64,000 nucleotides of DNA from Litorilituus sp. (lineage in GTDB: Bacteria; Pseudomonadota; Gammaproteobacteria; Enterobacterales; Alteromonadaceae): assembly GCA_030754235.1 (NCBI GenBank), contig JASMAS010000070.1:204788-268787 (forward strand), in the 5' to 3' direction. Shown here piece after piece: positions 35,391 through 45,002 of the stretch; the stretch's first letter is position 1, and each line of letters starts with the position of its first letter. Below the pieces are notes generated by a model that ran no database searches, had not been told where the DNA came from, and worked only from the letters and a program-made list of their open reading frames with translations. Position numbers and translations under genes: made by a program.

Positions 35391-37985
35391 TTATAGGCAA
35401 GAAACATTTGCTTGTTCTACACTATTTGGCCTAATAAATACATCAGTGAAGTCAATATTTAATGGTGCTTGCGTAGATAAAACAAATGGGCTAATAATTT
35501 GACTCATATCTGCGCCTGCTTTTTCAAAGCACTTTAAGTCAATGTTTAATGTCTGCCATTGATTAACTTTCATTGATAAAATATTCTCGCTTATATCCAC
35601 CTTGCCTTGACACTTTTCCCCACAAGCCATTGCTAAATAAACGACCTGCTTGGATGATAAATTAGCCATGTTAGTGAGTCGTACTGTTAACTCTAATGTA
35701 GAGTTTTCCTTACGATATTGCGTCAAGTCAATAACAAAACGACTTCTAAAGGCAAGTCTACCTTGTTCTGTGCCCTTAAAAATAACTCTTCTTGCATCTT
35801 CTTGCACATTTCTGTCAATAGTGCGTAAATAGAGGGCTTTATTTTCAATAACACTGCTGATCATCGCACTAGAGGAGTCGCTATCGCTAATCATCATCTT
35901 CCATGGTGGCTTAATAGCGCTTTCGAAAAGAGTGAGACTTTGTAGGCTTGTTGAAGCTTCTTTATTACTTATTTCTAAATTATCTGCTAAAAGGTTTTTA
36001 TCACCATAGCTCAAACCAAAACCGTAAGGTAATAATGGCTGATAATCCTTATCAAAACGATTAACCGTAGCTTGGCTAGCACTTGCTGGCCAAGAGTAAG
36101 ATAGCCTGCCGGTGAAGTCATAATTAATATCACCATTTTCTTTGCTAAATAACACGTCTGCAACCGCAATACCTTCAGAACCAGGCAACCAAATTGCGGC
36201 AAAAGCATCTGAAGCATTAAGCTCTGCGTTAACCCACATTGGGCGGCCACTAATGAATAAAGAAACGACCTTAATACCATCAGCCTTAAGGCGCTTTAAT
36301 AATGCTAAGTCTTGTTTAACACCTTGCTGGTACTCTAAGTTTTCAATATCTCCGACACCTTCCGCATATGGCTCTTCACCAAACACAACAATGGCAACAT
36401 CAGGTTTGTTTTGATAATTACCATCAACATTTAGCTCTACACTACCTCCTTGAGCTTTTACCGCTTGCACAATTCCATCATAAACTGAGCTACCACCGGG
36501 GAAGTCATTGTTAAAGTTATTGGTACCTTGCCAAGTAATTGTCCAACCGCCTGACTGTTTACCAATATTATCTGCACCATCACCCGCAACTAAAATATTC
36601 TGTCTCGCTGATAAAGGTAACAAATTCCCCTTATTCTTCAGTAAAACTAATGACTCTCTTACCGCTTGTCTAGCAACCTTCCTATGTTCAGTAGCCCCTA
36701 TCAATTTTATTTTTCCTGATAAGGATCGGTTAATTGGGCTAGGTTTTTCAAAAAGTCCTGCGCGGAATTTCACACGTAAAATTCTGCTAACCGCATCATC
36801 AATACGGACTTGTGTAATTTCACCACTTTTGACTTGAGCAATAGTATTTTCATATAAAGGTTTCCAGGCATCTGTTGGCACCATAAAAATATCTAAGCCG
36901 GCATTTATCGCTTGCGGACAGCTTTCATTTGAGCACCCTTTAACTTGTCCATGACCATTCCAGTCACCGACAACAAAGCCATCAAAACCCATTTGCTCTT
37001 TTAATACATCAGTTAAAAGGTACTTATTTCCATGGTTTTTTTTACCGTGCCAACTATTAAAAGATGCCATTACAGATTGAGCCCCCACAGTTAAGCCACC
37101 AATATAACCTTGCCCATGTATATCAAGTAATTCTTGCTCTGAAGATAAGTTATTACCCTGATCATCACCACCTTCAGTACCACCATCACCAATAAAGTGT
37201 TTCACTGTACTTATGACACGTTTATCACCAAGAAAGTCTTTATCAGCTGCACCTTGTAAGCCTTTGACTATCGCAGAAGAGTATTCTTTCACCATTTCAG
37301 GATCTTCTGAATAGCCTTCATACGTTCTCCCCCAGCGATCATCACGTACTACTGCGACGGTTGGCGCAAAAACCCAATCAATGCCAGTTACCATGACTTC
37401 TGTTGCAGTAATAGTAGCAATTTTTTCAATCAACTCAGGGTTATTTGTTGCCCCTAATGCAATATTATGGGGAAATAACGTCGCTCCAATAACATTATTA
37501 TGCCCATGTACTGCATCGGTCCCCCACATGGTTGGAATATTTATGCCGTCCACACTGTCATCTACAGATGCTTGATACATAGCTTCAGCTAAGTTAACCC
37601 AATCATTGGGGCTTGCATGCTTATCATTGTTTGGAAAAGCGCCTCCCCCATTTAAATATGAGCCAAAACCATATTTGCGCATATCTTCTACCGTAATATC
37701 TCGGATTTCGGGCTGGATCATTTGCGCCACTTTTTGCTCAAGTGTCATGGTTGACAATAGTGCAGCCACTTTTTCTTCGGTGGCTTCATCAGTTTTGACT
37801 GCGATATCAAGCTTTGGCCATATTTTAACGTTCTTTGTATCCTTAGTTGATATAGCAACTTGTTCAGTTGCAATATTTTCAGGTAATGCTACTTGCTGTT
37901 GGCCATTACAACCACACAACATTGAAATCATTGCCATGCCAAGTAAGCTGATGATCATCATTTTATTTTTCAAAGTAATTTCCAT
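35391..37985 (-). CDS. GH3 exo-beta-glucanase/glucosidase lipoprotein (ExoP-like)
   Basis: 864 residues. Lipobox LCGC puts the lipidated cysteine at C26. The GH3 domain has MTLEQKVAQMIQPE, WGTDAVHGHNNV, RWGRTYEGYSEDP, VKHFIGDGGTEGG and nucleophile D341 in FVVGDWNGHGQ. The (beta/alpha)6 domain and a C-terminal beta-sandwich extension (about 690-864) match marine exo-1,3/1,4-beta-glucanases of the Pseudoalteromonas ExoP type. It probably trims glucose from beta-1,3/1,4 oligomers in the periplasm. It lies 59 bp downstream of the FucP-like transporter gene, with no operator of its own, so it is probably transcribed from the divergent promoter at 39.5 kb. Confidence 0.92.
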   Translation of the reverse strand: MEITLKNKMMIISLLGMAMISMLCGCNGQQQVALPENIATEQVAISTKDTKNVKIWPKLDIAVKTDEATEEKVAALLSTMTLEQKVAQMIQPEIRDITVEDMRKYGFGSYLNGGGAFPNNDKHASPNDWVNLAEAMYQASVDDSVDGINIPTMWGTDAVHGHNNVIGATLFPHNIALGATNNPELIEKIATITATEVMVTGIDWVFAPTVAVVRDDRWGRTYEGYSEDPEMVKEYSSAIVKGLQGAADKDFLGDKRVISTVKHFIGDGGTEGGDDQGNNLSSEQELLDIHGQGYIGGLTVGAQSVMASFNSWHGKKNHGNKYLLTDVLKEQMGFDGFVVGDWNGHGQVKGCSNESCPQAINAGLDIFMVPTDAWKPLYENTIAQVKSGEITQVRIDDAVSRILRVKFRAGLFEKPSPINRSLSGKIKLIGATEHRKVARQAVRESLVLLKNKGNLLPLSARQNILVAGDGADNIGKQSGGWTITWQGTNNFNNDFPGGSSVYDGIVQAVKAQGGSVELNVDGNYQNKPDVAIVVFGEEPYAEGVGDIENLEYQQGVKQDLALLKRLKADGIKVVSLFISGRPMWVNAELNASDAFAAIWLPGSEGIAVADVLFSKENGDINYDFTGRLSYSWPASASQATVNRFDKDYQPLLPYGFGLSYGDKNLLADNLEISNKEASTSLQSLTLFESAIKPPWKMMISDSDSSSAMISSVIENKALYLRTIDRNVQEDARRVIFKGTEQGRLAFRSRFVIDLTQYRKENSTLELTVRLTNMANLSSKQVVYLAMACGEKCQGKVDISENILSMKVNQWQTLNIDLKCFEKAGADMSQIISPFVLSTQAPLNIDFTDVFIRPNSVEQANVSCL

Positions 37986-38044
37986 AAAATTGTTTTTTAT
38001 TTTTTAATGCTCTATCGTTATCAAATAAGATTGATAACCTAAAC

Positions 38045-39313
38045 TTATTTAGCGATTGCTTTAACTTTACTGCCCCAAAGACCGTAATAAGCGATAAACA
38101 GATAACATAATATTGGTAAGAAGAATGATGGCTGAATACCTATACTGTCAGCTATTCCTCCTTGAATAAGTGGAATTATTGCGCCACCGACAATAGCTAA
38201 GCATAAGATGCCTGAGCCTTGGCTAGTATGTTTTCCTAGACGATTAATAGCTAAACTGAAAATTGTTGGAAACATAATGGAATTACATAAGCCCACCAAC
38301 AATATAGCCACCATAGCAATATTACCTGAAGATAAAGTAGCAATTAAAATGAGTAAAACAGCAATAACAGAGTTGAAGAACAACACCTTACCTGCTGCAA
38401 CTTTTTGCATTACTGCAGCACCAATAAATCGACCAACCATAGCGCCCCCCCAATAATAAGCAATATATTTAGCTGCTTCAGACTCTTCTAAGCCAGCAAT
38501 GCTTGGGTCAGCAAAAAAGCTTACCAGAAAACTACCTATTGAGACTTCAGCACCTACATAAACAAAAATACCAATAGCACCTAAAACTAAATGACTATAT
38601 TGCCAAGCGCTACCACTGTCTTTATTTAAATTGTTTTGTGATCCTTCATCAGCTACCGATAAGTTAGGTAATTTTAACCAAGCAAAAATTGCAGCAAGCG
38701 CAAGCAACATAGCTGCTAGAAATACATATGGCATCTGCACAGCTTCTGCTGAGGCTTGTGCAGATATAGATTCTGCGGCTTGATTTAAGATTAACAATGC
38801 ACCAAAAAATGGGGCTACTGTTGTACCTAATGAGTTAAATGCTTGTGTCATTGTTAATCGAGAGGAAGCCGTTTTAGCATCCCCTAGCATGCTGACATAA
38901 GGATTAGCAGATACTTGCAATAAGGTGATACCACTTGCAAGAATAAATAATGCCAATAAAAATACTGCGTAACTATGCATTGAAGCCGCGGGATAAAATC
39001 CCAGGCAACCAATAGCAGCTACCACCAAACCTAAGACAATCCCCTTTTGATAACCCAGCTTTTTAACTATTGTTCCAGCTGGAAGAGAAACAATAAAATA
39101 GGCTCCAAAAAAGCAAAACTGTACTAACATTGCCTGACTATAAGATAAATCGAACACCCCTTTTAAATGAGGAATCAAAATATCATTTAAACAGGTAATA
39201 AATCCCCACATAAAAAAAAGTGAGGTTAATGATGTAAGTGCAAAACCATAGTTACTGTTTTGCGGCACATCACTTACCTGATTGAAAGTACCCGAGTTTG
39301 ATTGCATTGCCAT
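38045..39313 (-). CDS. FucP-like MFS sugar transporter (glucose/galactose type)
   Basis: About 422 residues from the ATG at 39313, chosen because AGAGGAAAATC lies immediately upstream; a longer start at 39358 has no ribosome binding site. About 12 membrane segments; features of the sugar:H+ symporter family: [50 protein letters not shown] and [10 protein letters not shown]. It should import the glucose freed by the GH3 encoded downstream. Two perfect LacI-type operators lie between it and the divergent GH1 gene. Confidence 0.9.
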   Translation of the reverse strand: MAMQSNSGTFNQVSDVPQNSNYGFALTSLTSLFFMWGFITCLNDILIPHLKGVFDLSYSQAMLVQFCFFGAYFIVSLPAGTIVKKLGYQKGIVLGLVVAAIGCLGFYPAASMHSYAVFLLALFILASGITLLQVSANPYVSMLGDAKTASSRLTMTQAFNSLGTTVAPFFGALLILNQAAESISAQASAEAVQMPYVFLAAMLLALAAIFAWLKLPNLSVADEGSQNNLNKDSGSAWQYSHLVLGAIGIFVYVGAEVSIGSFLVSFFADPSIAGLEESEAAKYIAYYWGGAMVGRFIGAAVMQKVAAGKVLFFNSVIAVLLILIATLSSGNIAMVAILLVGLCNSIMFPTIFSLAINRLGKHTSQGSGILCLAIVGGAIIPLIQGGIADSIGIQPSFFLPILCYLFIAYYGLWGSKVKAIAK

Positions 39314-39566
39314 GATTTTCCTCTTTTGAGTGATTTTGATATATGTTTTACAAATCAACCTGAACTCGACTTAACAAATAGTTCACTTATCTCTTAAAGC
39401 AAGTTCAGGTTAACTATTAGTGAACTAATTTATAAATTGCCTAACCAACGGAAAAGACAACAACCCCCTAGTTACTAAAAAAATTAAATATTTCAATAAA
39501 ATGAACGAAGTTTATTTAAAAACAATGAAATTTCTTGACCTAGTTCATAGAAAGCACTAATCTAAA

Positions 39567-39580
39567 TGTAAGCGCTTACA
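39567..39580. promoter_or_regulatory. LacI-type operator in transporter/GH1 divergent region
   Basis: Perfect TGTAAGCGCTTACA, about 90 bp before the GH1 start and 250 bp from the transporter start. Confidence 0.85.
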
Positions 39581-39621
39581 TTACTTATTAAAAACTATTT
39601 TAGCGCTTTAATCAATGTTTT

Positions 39622-39635
39622 TGTAAGCGCTTACA
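39622..39635. promoter_or_regulatory. Second LacI-type operator in transporter/GH1 divergent region
   Basis: Perfect TGTAAGCGCTTACA 55 bp (centre to centre) from the first and 35 bp before the GH1 start, so it probably overlaps the promoter or its leader. Confidence 0.85.
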
Positions 39636-39669
39636 AAAACATCAGAATTTAAATAACAGGTAAACTAGA

Positions 39670-41001
39670 ATGACAGACAAAATTTTTCTTCCCAATGATT
39701 CTATGATGTTATCAACGGATTTTATTTACGGTGTAGCAACCGCTTCATTTCAAATTGAAGGCGGGGCAACTAATCGCCTCTCCTGCATTTGGGACACTTT
39801 TTGTGATACGCCAACAAAAGTTGCTGATGGCTCAAATGGCTTAATTGCTTGTGATCATTTCAATCTTTGGCAACAAGACATTGAATTAATTGATTCATTA
39901 GGTGTTGATGCCTATCGTTTATCAATTTCTTGGCCTCGCGTAATCAAAGAGTCGGGAGAACTCAACCAAGACGGAGTAGATTTTTATTTAAATATTCTAG
40001 ATGCATTAAAGTCTAAAAATATTAAAGCTTTTGTTACGTTGTATCATTGGGATCTACCACAATACCTTGAAGATGAAGGTGGTTGGTTAAATAGAGAAAC
40101 AGCCTATAAATTTAGAGACTATGTAGATTTAATTTCACAAGCCTTTGGTGATAGTGTTTTTGCCTATGCCACATTGAACGAACCATTTTGCAGTGCCTTT
40201 CTTGGCTATGAGGCAGGTATTCATGCTCCTGGTATCAAAGGTAAAAGGTTTGGCAAAAAAGCGGCACATCACTTATTGCTTGCACACGGTTTAGCAATGA
40301 AAGTGTTGGCTAAAAACAGTCCTAATAGCAAAAATGGTATCGTGCTAAACTTTACTCCTTGCTACCCTGAATCTGATTTATTAACAGATAAAAATGCAAC
40401 TGTGTTTGCAGATGATTATTTCAACCAGTGGTATATTAAACCTCTATTTGACAGTAAATATCCAGAAATAATGGCGAAATTACCTAAAGAGCACCAACCT
40501 GAAATACTTGACGGTGATATGGCGATCATTTCGCACCCTGTTGATTTTTTAGGCGTTAACTTTTATACCCGTGCTATTTATCGCGCTGATGCCGATGAGC
40601 ACTTCATACAGATAGACCCACCAGAGCCTCGTACTGATATTGGTTGGGAGATTTATCCGAACGCCTTTACTGAGCTATTGGTATCACTCAATGAAAAGTA
40701 TTCGCTTCCTCCTATTTACATCACTGAGAACGGTGCAGCAATGGCAGACAAGCTGATTGATGGAGTGGTCAATGATACTGATAGGATAGATTATTATCAC
40801 AACCACCTTAATGCAGTGAATGAGGCAATGAAACAAGGTGTACAAGTTAATGGCTATTTTGCTTGGAGTTTAATGGATAACTTTGAGTGGGCAGAAGGTT
40901 ATTTAAAGCGTTTTGGTATTGTTTATGTAGACTACGACACACAGGTAAGAACAATTAAAGCTAGTGGTCATGCCTATAAAGAGTTAATAACCAACAGATA
41001 A
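39670..41001 (+). CDS. GH1 beta-glucosidase, cytoplasmic
   Basis: 443 residues, a full-length family GH1 enzyme without signal peptide. N-terminal FIYGVATASFQIEG, acid/base E171 in TLNEPFCSA, nucleophile E353 in YITENGAA, and the substrate-binding WSLMDNFEWAEGY. It would hydrolyse imported cellobiose or laminaribiose to glucose. It is the first gene of a probable operon with the GPH symporter and the LacI-type regulator, and two perfect operators lie just upstream. No terminator is seen before the symporter gene. Confidence 0.95.
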   Translation: MTDKIFLPNDSMMLSTDFIYGVATASFQIEGGATNRLSCIWDTFCDTPTKVADGSNGLIACDHFNLWQQDIELIDSLGVDAYRLSISWPRVIKESGELNQDGVDFYLNILDALKSKNIKAFVTLYHWDLPQYLEDEGGWLNRETAYKFRDYVDLISQAFGDSVFAYATLNEPFCSAFLGYEAGIHAPGIKGKRFGKKAAHHLLLAHGLAMKVLAKNSPNSKNGIVLNFTPCYPESDLLTDKNATVFADDYFNQWYIKPLFDSKYPEIMAKLPKEHQPEILDGDMAIISHPVDFLGVNFYTRAIYRADADEHFIQIDPPEPRTDIGWEIYPNAFTELLVSLNEKYSLPPIYITENGAAMADKLIDGVVNDTDRIDYYHNHLNAVNEAMKQGVQVNGYFAWSLMDNFEWAEGYLKRFGIVYVDYDTQVRTIKASGHAYKELITNR

Positions 41002-41063
41002 ACCGACTATAGTATCTGAATAATATAAAGCTAAATAATTGAATTTAGCCGATTGGAAAATAA

Positions 41064-42599
41064 ATGACTAAACTACCCTTTTATGAAAAAGTAGGTTATG
41101 CCATGGGGGACGCTGCTGCCAATTTAGTTTGGCGTGGTGCTTTAGCCTACCTAGCCGTATTTTATACTGATACTTTTGGTTTAACTGCCGCAGCTGCTGC
41201 CATGTTATTTTTGGTGGTACGTTTATCTGATGGTGTAACTGACATCATCATGGGTATGATTGCTGATAGAACGAATACTCGATGGGGAAAATTTCGTCCG
41301 TGGATAATATGGTCGACTCCTTTTTTAGCGCTTTTTATGGTGTTATGTTTCACTACCCCTGATTTAAGTTATACCAATAAATTAATTTATGCTTATGTTA
41401 CCTACATTGGGCTAACTCTTGCCTACACTGTAAATAACGTTCCCTATTCTGCTTTAATGGGAGTAATGACATCTAGTGATACAGAGCGTACTAGTTTATC
41501 AGGCTTTCGTTTTGCTGGAGCGTTCTTTGGTGGTTTGCTCGTAATGGGGTTTTTACCCGATTTAGTCGCCTATTTTGGTAATGATAACGATGCTATCGGT
41601 TACCAATATACCATGTATTTTTTTGCTGGTATTTTAATTATTTTGATGACAATAACTTTTGCCTCAACTAAAGAGCGAATTACTCCTGCAATTGATGAAG
41701 GAACAAGTCTAAAAACGGAGCTGGTTGACTTAACTAAAAATTTGCCTTTTATTATTCTACCATTATTAGCAATGACGTTATTTTTCTACTATCGAGATAT
41801 TTATACTGGCTTATTTTTTATCATAGTCATCGTATCAATGTGGGTGCTTATAAAAGGGTTAATTAAAAGAACTCCTGATGATATGAGTGGCACTCAAAGA
41901 GACATGGTTGATTTACTCACTAATAAACCTTGGTTAATACTATTAGGTATTGGCTTTTTATCGATGATGTTTAACGGTATAAAATACGGCACCATTGCCT
42001 ACTATTTTAAATATCATGTAGGTGATGAACTCATGGCCGGAAAGTACTTTATAGCCTTATTAATAGTATCTATTTTAGGTGCATTATCGACTAATTTCTT
42101 ATCGAGTAAATTAGGAAAACGTAAATTATTTATTGTTTCACTTATCTTGAGCGGTTTACTAACCGTAGCCTTTTTCTGGGTACCTACTGGACATATTAGT
42201 GCTATTTTCATTCTAGGCTGTAGTGCAGAATTTTTTGCTGCCATGATGCCAACGCTCTTTTTTACTATGCTAGGAGATTCTGCAGATTACTCTGAGTGGA
42301 AAAATGGTCGACGTGCAACGGGCCTCATCTACTCTGCAGGAACTTTTGTACAAAAAACAGGGGGAGGCTTTGCTGGCGCCCTAGTATTAGTTGTGCTTGC
42401 TGGATACGGTTATGACGGTATGAATAAATCAACTATTGAAGCATCATTACCTGGGATGCAATTACTAATGAGTTGGATACCAGCAGCCTTTGCTTTTGCT
42501 GGTGCTGCATTAATGGCTTTTTACCCTTTAACGACCAAACAGAACCAACAAATTGGTATTGAATTAGTGCAACGTAGATCCACAGTAGTTAAGGCTTAA
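41064..42599 (+). CDS. GPH-family (MelB-like) sugar:cation symporter
   Basis: 511 residues, 12 membrane segments. Signatures of the glycoside-pentoside-hexuronide family: KVGYAMGDAAANLVWRGALAYLAVFYTD, the conserved aspartates of the cation site in VRLSDGVTDIIMGMIADRTNTRWGKFRPWIIW, and a mid-protein loop. It should carry beta-gluco-disaccharides with Na+ or H+. It starts 62 bp after the GH1 stop, so the pair import and cleave the same sugar. Confidence 0.92.
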   Translation: MTKLPFYEKVGYAMGDAAANLVWRGALAYLAVFYTDTFGLTAAAAAMLFLVVRLSDGVTDIIMGMIADRTNTRWGKFRPWIIWSTPFLALFMVLCFTTPDLSYTNKLIYAYVTYIGLTLAYTVNNVPYSALMGVMTSSDTERTSLSGFRFAGAFFGGLLVMGFLPDLVAYFGNDNDAIGYQYTMYFFAGILIILMTITFASTKERITPAIDEGTSLKTELVDLTKNLPFIILPLLAMTLFFYYRDIYTGLFFIIVIVSMWVLIKGLIKRTPDDMSGTQRDMVDLLTNKPWLILLGIGFLSMMFNGIKYGTIAYYFKYHVGDELMAGKYFIALLIVSILGALSTNFLSSKLGKRKLFIVSLILSGLLTVAFFWVPTGHISAIFILGCSAEFFAAMMPTLFFTMLGDSADYSEWKNGRRATGLIYSAGTFVQKTGGGFAGALVLVVLAGYGYDGMNKSTIEASLPGMQLLMSWIPAAFAFAGAALMAFYPLTTKQNQQIGIELVQRRSTVVKA

Positions 42600-42733
42600 T
42601 GACTGTTTTAATTATTACACATTTTGGGATATATTTATTTTATGGTTATAAAGGTAGAAACTCAACTTTCCATAGTTGGCTTATGGATAACTGTGATAGG
42701 ATCATGCGGTAACAGGGAAAATTAGAGGGTAAC

Positions 42734-43735
42734 ATGGCAACAATAACAGAAGTTGCAAAACTTGCGGGAGTTTCTTCAGCAACCGTTTCACGTGTGATAA
42801 ATAACAATGTAAAAGTTAACGATAGCACACAAAAAAAAGTTAAAGATGCAATGACCAAGCTTGGTTATCGCCCTAACTCTATTGCTCAATCACTAGCATC
42901 AAATAGAAGCAACAGTGTCGGTATTTTAGTATCTGAACTCAATGGATATTACTTTGGCCAGATGATGGCTGGTATCGAAGCTGAACTTAGAGCAGCTGGA
43001 AAGCACGTTATTATTACCACGGGTCATAGTGAAGAAGATAAAGAAAAAGAAGGTATAGAATTTTTGATCAGCAGAAATTGTGATGCCATAATCCTACATG
43101 TTGAAGCGGTGAGTGATGATTACCTTGTTAACTTATGCAAAGGTGATATGCCAGTATATTTAATGAGTCGTTCAGTAGAAGGGTTAAACGAGAATTGTAT
43201 TAGCTTAAATAATAAATTAGGTGGCTATCTAGCTACTCAAGCTGTAATAGAACAAGGTCATAAAAATATAGCTTACATTGCTGGTCCGCAATTTAAAGCT
43301 GATTCAAAGGATAGATTAGCAGGGCATATCCGAGCATTAACAGCAAATAATATTCCTTTTGAGGATACATTATATTTTGAAGGTGACTTTAATGAAACAG
43401 GTGGTAGCGAAGGGTTAAAGTACTTTATCGATAATAAAAGAATGTTTTCCGCATTAGTTTGTGCTAATGACGAAATGGCATCAGGGGCAATCACTTATGC
43501 TCGTGAAAAGGGTTTTTCTTTGCCCGAAGCATTATCAATCATTGGTTTTGATAATATGAATTTTACGCGACATACCTACCCTAAACTCACCACTATAGAC
43601 AACCCAGTGAACTTAATGGGTCACATGGCAGCAAAGTTAGTATTAAAAAATGTTTACCAATACAAAAACTTATCTATAACTCATTTTTTTGAACCAACTC
43701 TTATCACCAGAGACTCTGTCACTATTAATAGTTAG
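42734..43735 (+). CDS. LacI-family repressor of the glucan regulon
   Basis: 333 residues. The N-terminal LacI helix-turn-helix is ITEVAKLAGVSSATVSRVINNN, followed by the hinge region KLGYRPNSIAQSLAS. The rest is the periplasmic-binding-like sensor (SNSVGILVSELNGYYF; GGYLATQAVIEQGHKNIAYIAG; ANDEMASGAITYAREKG; IIGFDNMNFTRHTYPKLTTI). It is the third gene after GH1 and the symporter, with AGAGGG before the start. The eight or so TGTAAGCGCTTACA-like sites of the window are of the LacI class, and it is the only LacI protein here, so it is the likely binder. It resembles regulators of beta-glucoside use described in Shewanella as BglR; the exact orthology is inference. Confidence 0.9.
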   Translation: MATITEVAKLAGVSSATVSRVINNNVKVNDSTQKKVKDAMTKLGYRPNSIAQSLASNRSNSVGILVSELNGYYFGQMMAGIEAELRAAGKHVIITTGHSEEDKEKEGIEFLISRNCDAIILHVEAVSDDYLVNLCKGDMPVYLMSRSVEGLNENCISLNNKLGGYLATQAVIEQGHKNIAYIAGPQFKADSKDRLAGHIRALTANNIPFEDTLYFEGDFNETGGSEGLKYFIDNKRMFSALVCANDEMASGAITYAREKGFSLPEALSIIGFDNMNFTRHTYPKLTTIDNPVNLMGHMAAKLVLKNVYQYKNLSITHFFEPTLITRDSVTINS

Positions 43736-43800
43736 AGTGATTATCAAAACAAGAAAACTTAAAGCGTTAAGTTTTCCATTGCATTATAGAATTACAAGTA

Positions 43801-43830
43801 AAAAAGCGAACCATTTCTGGTTCGCTTTTT
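43801..43830 (+). terminator. Rho-independent terminator after the LacI gene
   Basis: AAAAAGCGAACCA, loop TTTC, TGGTTCGCTTTTT: a perfect 13-bp stem ending in a T-run, 65 bp after the LacI stop. The symmetry means it works in both directions. Confidence 0.92.
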
Positions 43831-43896
43831 AAATTTCATACTTTAAGTCAGTTTCGATCTTATTTAGTTGCCAACTTAATTGGTTGGCCTCTTACT

Positions 43897-44042
43897 TTTT
43901 ATACCCAAGCTACTCGAAGATGCAGGATTCAGCTGGAATTATAAACGTCTTTAGGCAAGGCATTGATTGCAGAGCATGGTTGTTCCCTTGTCGAAAACAA
44001 TAACGTAGCATAAAACGCTTAAAAACTGGCCCTACGGGTATG
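43897..44042. repeat. Dispersed intergenic repeat-like element
   Basis: The block starting TATACCCAAGCTACTCGAAG and including AGGCATTGATTGCAGAGCAT has the look of a noncoding repeat scattered in Alteromonadales genomes. I recall such sequences only in general, and just one copy is in this window, so its repeat nature is unproven. No gene is present. Confidence 0.35.
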
Positions 44043-44110
44043 CCTGAGCGAATTAGTCAGGTAATTATGACTATAGCTTTTATTATTTTTACATGTTATT
44101 CATTAGGTTA

Positions 44111-44591
44111 ATGGAAGCTTTAAACAAGCCAGTAACAACTAACGCTAAATTAAAAATGGCAGCCTTAAATCACTACTTTAAAGCTATAGCAAGCAAAAAA
44201 AGATAACACTAGAACATTTGTTCTTGAAGATACAATCAACAATTCACAAGTAATTGGTTTCTACACACTCACCATGACACCTATTGAATTACGGTGCTTA
44301 CCAACAAAGCTGCAAAAAAAACATCAGTCGTCGACTTCTGGAGGTTTAATTGCGCGTTTGGGTGTTGATAAAAGGTGTAAAGGTCAAGGTTTTGGTGAAT
44401 GGTTGTTAATTGACGCACTTGCCAAATTACTTAGCGCCAGTGATAGTGTCGCTTTTCCAGTAATTATTGTCGAGGCAAAAGATGGCTTAAAGCATTTTTA
44501 TGAAAAATATGGTTTTACCGCCTTTAAAGACGATGAAAGTAAACTATTTATCACCATTGCCGATGTTAGGGAAAGTTTAAGTGAACTTTAG
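44111..44591 (+). pseudogene. GNAT acetyltransferase (TacT/AtaT toxin-like), frameshifted
   Basis: Two adjoining frames make one protein. The first (from ATG 44111) ends LNHYFKAIASKKR then stop; the second, shifted at the A-run near 44195-44202, continues TRTFVLEDTINNSQVIGFYTL and then the part from 44274 onward with IARLGVDKRCKGQGFGEWLL, the acetyl-CoA-binding motif, and LKHFYEKYGFTAF. That layout (SxQDxKRxxAxTFVLxD, then VIGYYTL) is typical of the toxin acetyltransferases that act on charged tRNA. The frameshift removes the intact N-terminus, and no DUF1778 antitoxin gene precedes it, so it is a relic. A shortened protein starting at ATG 44274 could still be made. Confidence 0.7.
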
Positions 44592-45002
44592 CGTTTTTTA
44601 TCCCTACCAAAACCTCTCACAAATAATCATCCAGATGAAGTTGAATTTACCTTTACATCTAGCATTACCAGTGAATTACATTCACTTTTCCATGTGAAAA
44701 TGAAAAAAATCTGCTATAAACTGACTTAAATATAATTACTAAATATTTGTTGGGAATTAACCCTAGTTGTCCTCGTACTTATGCCCATATCTTAAACAAT
44801 AGCTTGCATTAGTGTACATACCCTAACTCGATTTCGCCTCCTGAGCGAGTTAGACACTTCCTTTGAACTTTATCAATTCCACACTTTTCCCTACGAATAA
44901 AAGATTAAACTTACATTTTTACATATGAATAAATGGTACTCAAATACACTTTACACGGGGAATAGTGTTATAATGACCAAAAAACAATGCAGAGTGCTCT
45001 CT
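44592..45002. other. Gene-free stretch before the AAA ATPase gene
   Basis: AT-rich; I see no convincing gene, operator or terminator. Confidence 0.4.

Noticed and set aside
35650..36837. Several plus-strand frames opposite the ExoP-like GH3
   Set aside because: Antisense shadows of a conserved gene; no ribosome binding sites or motifs.
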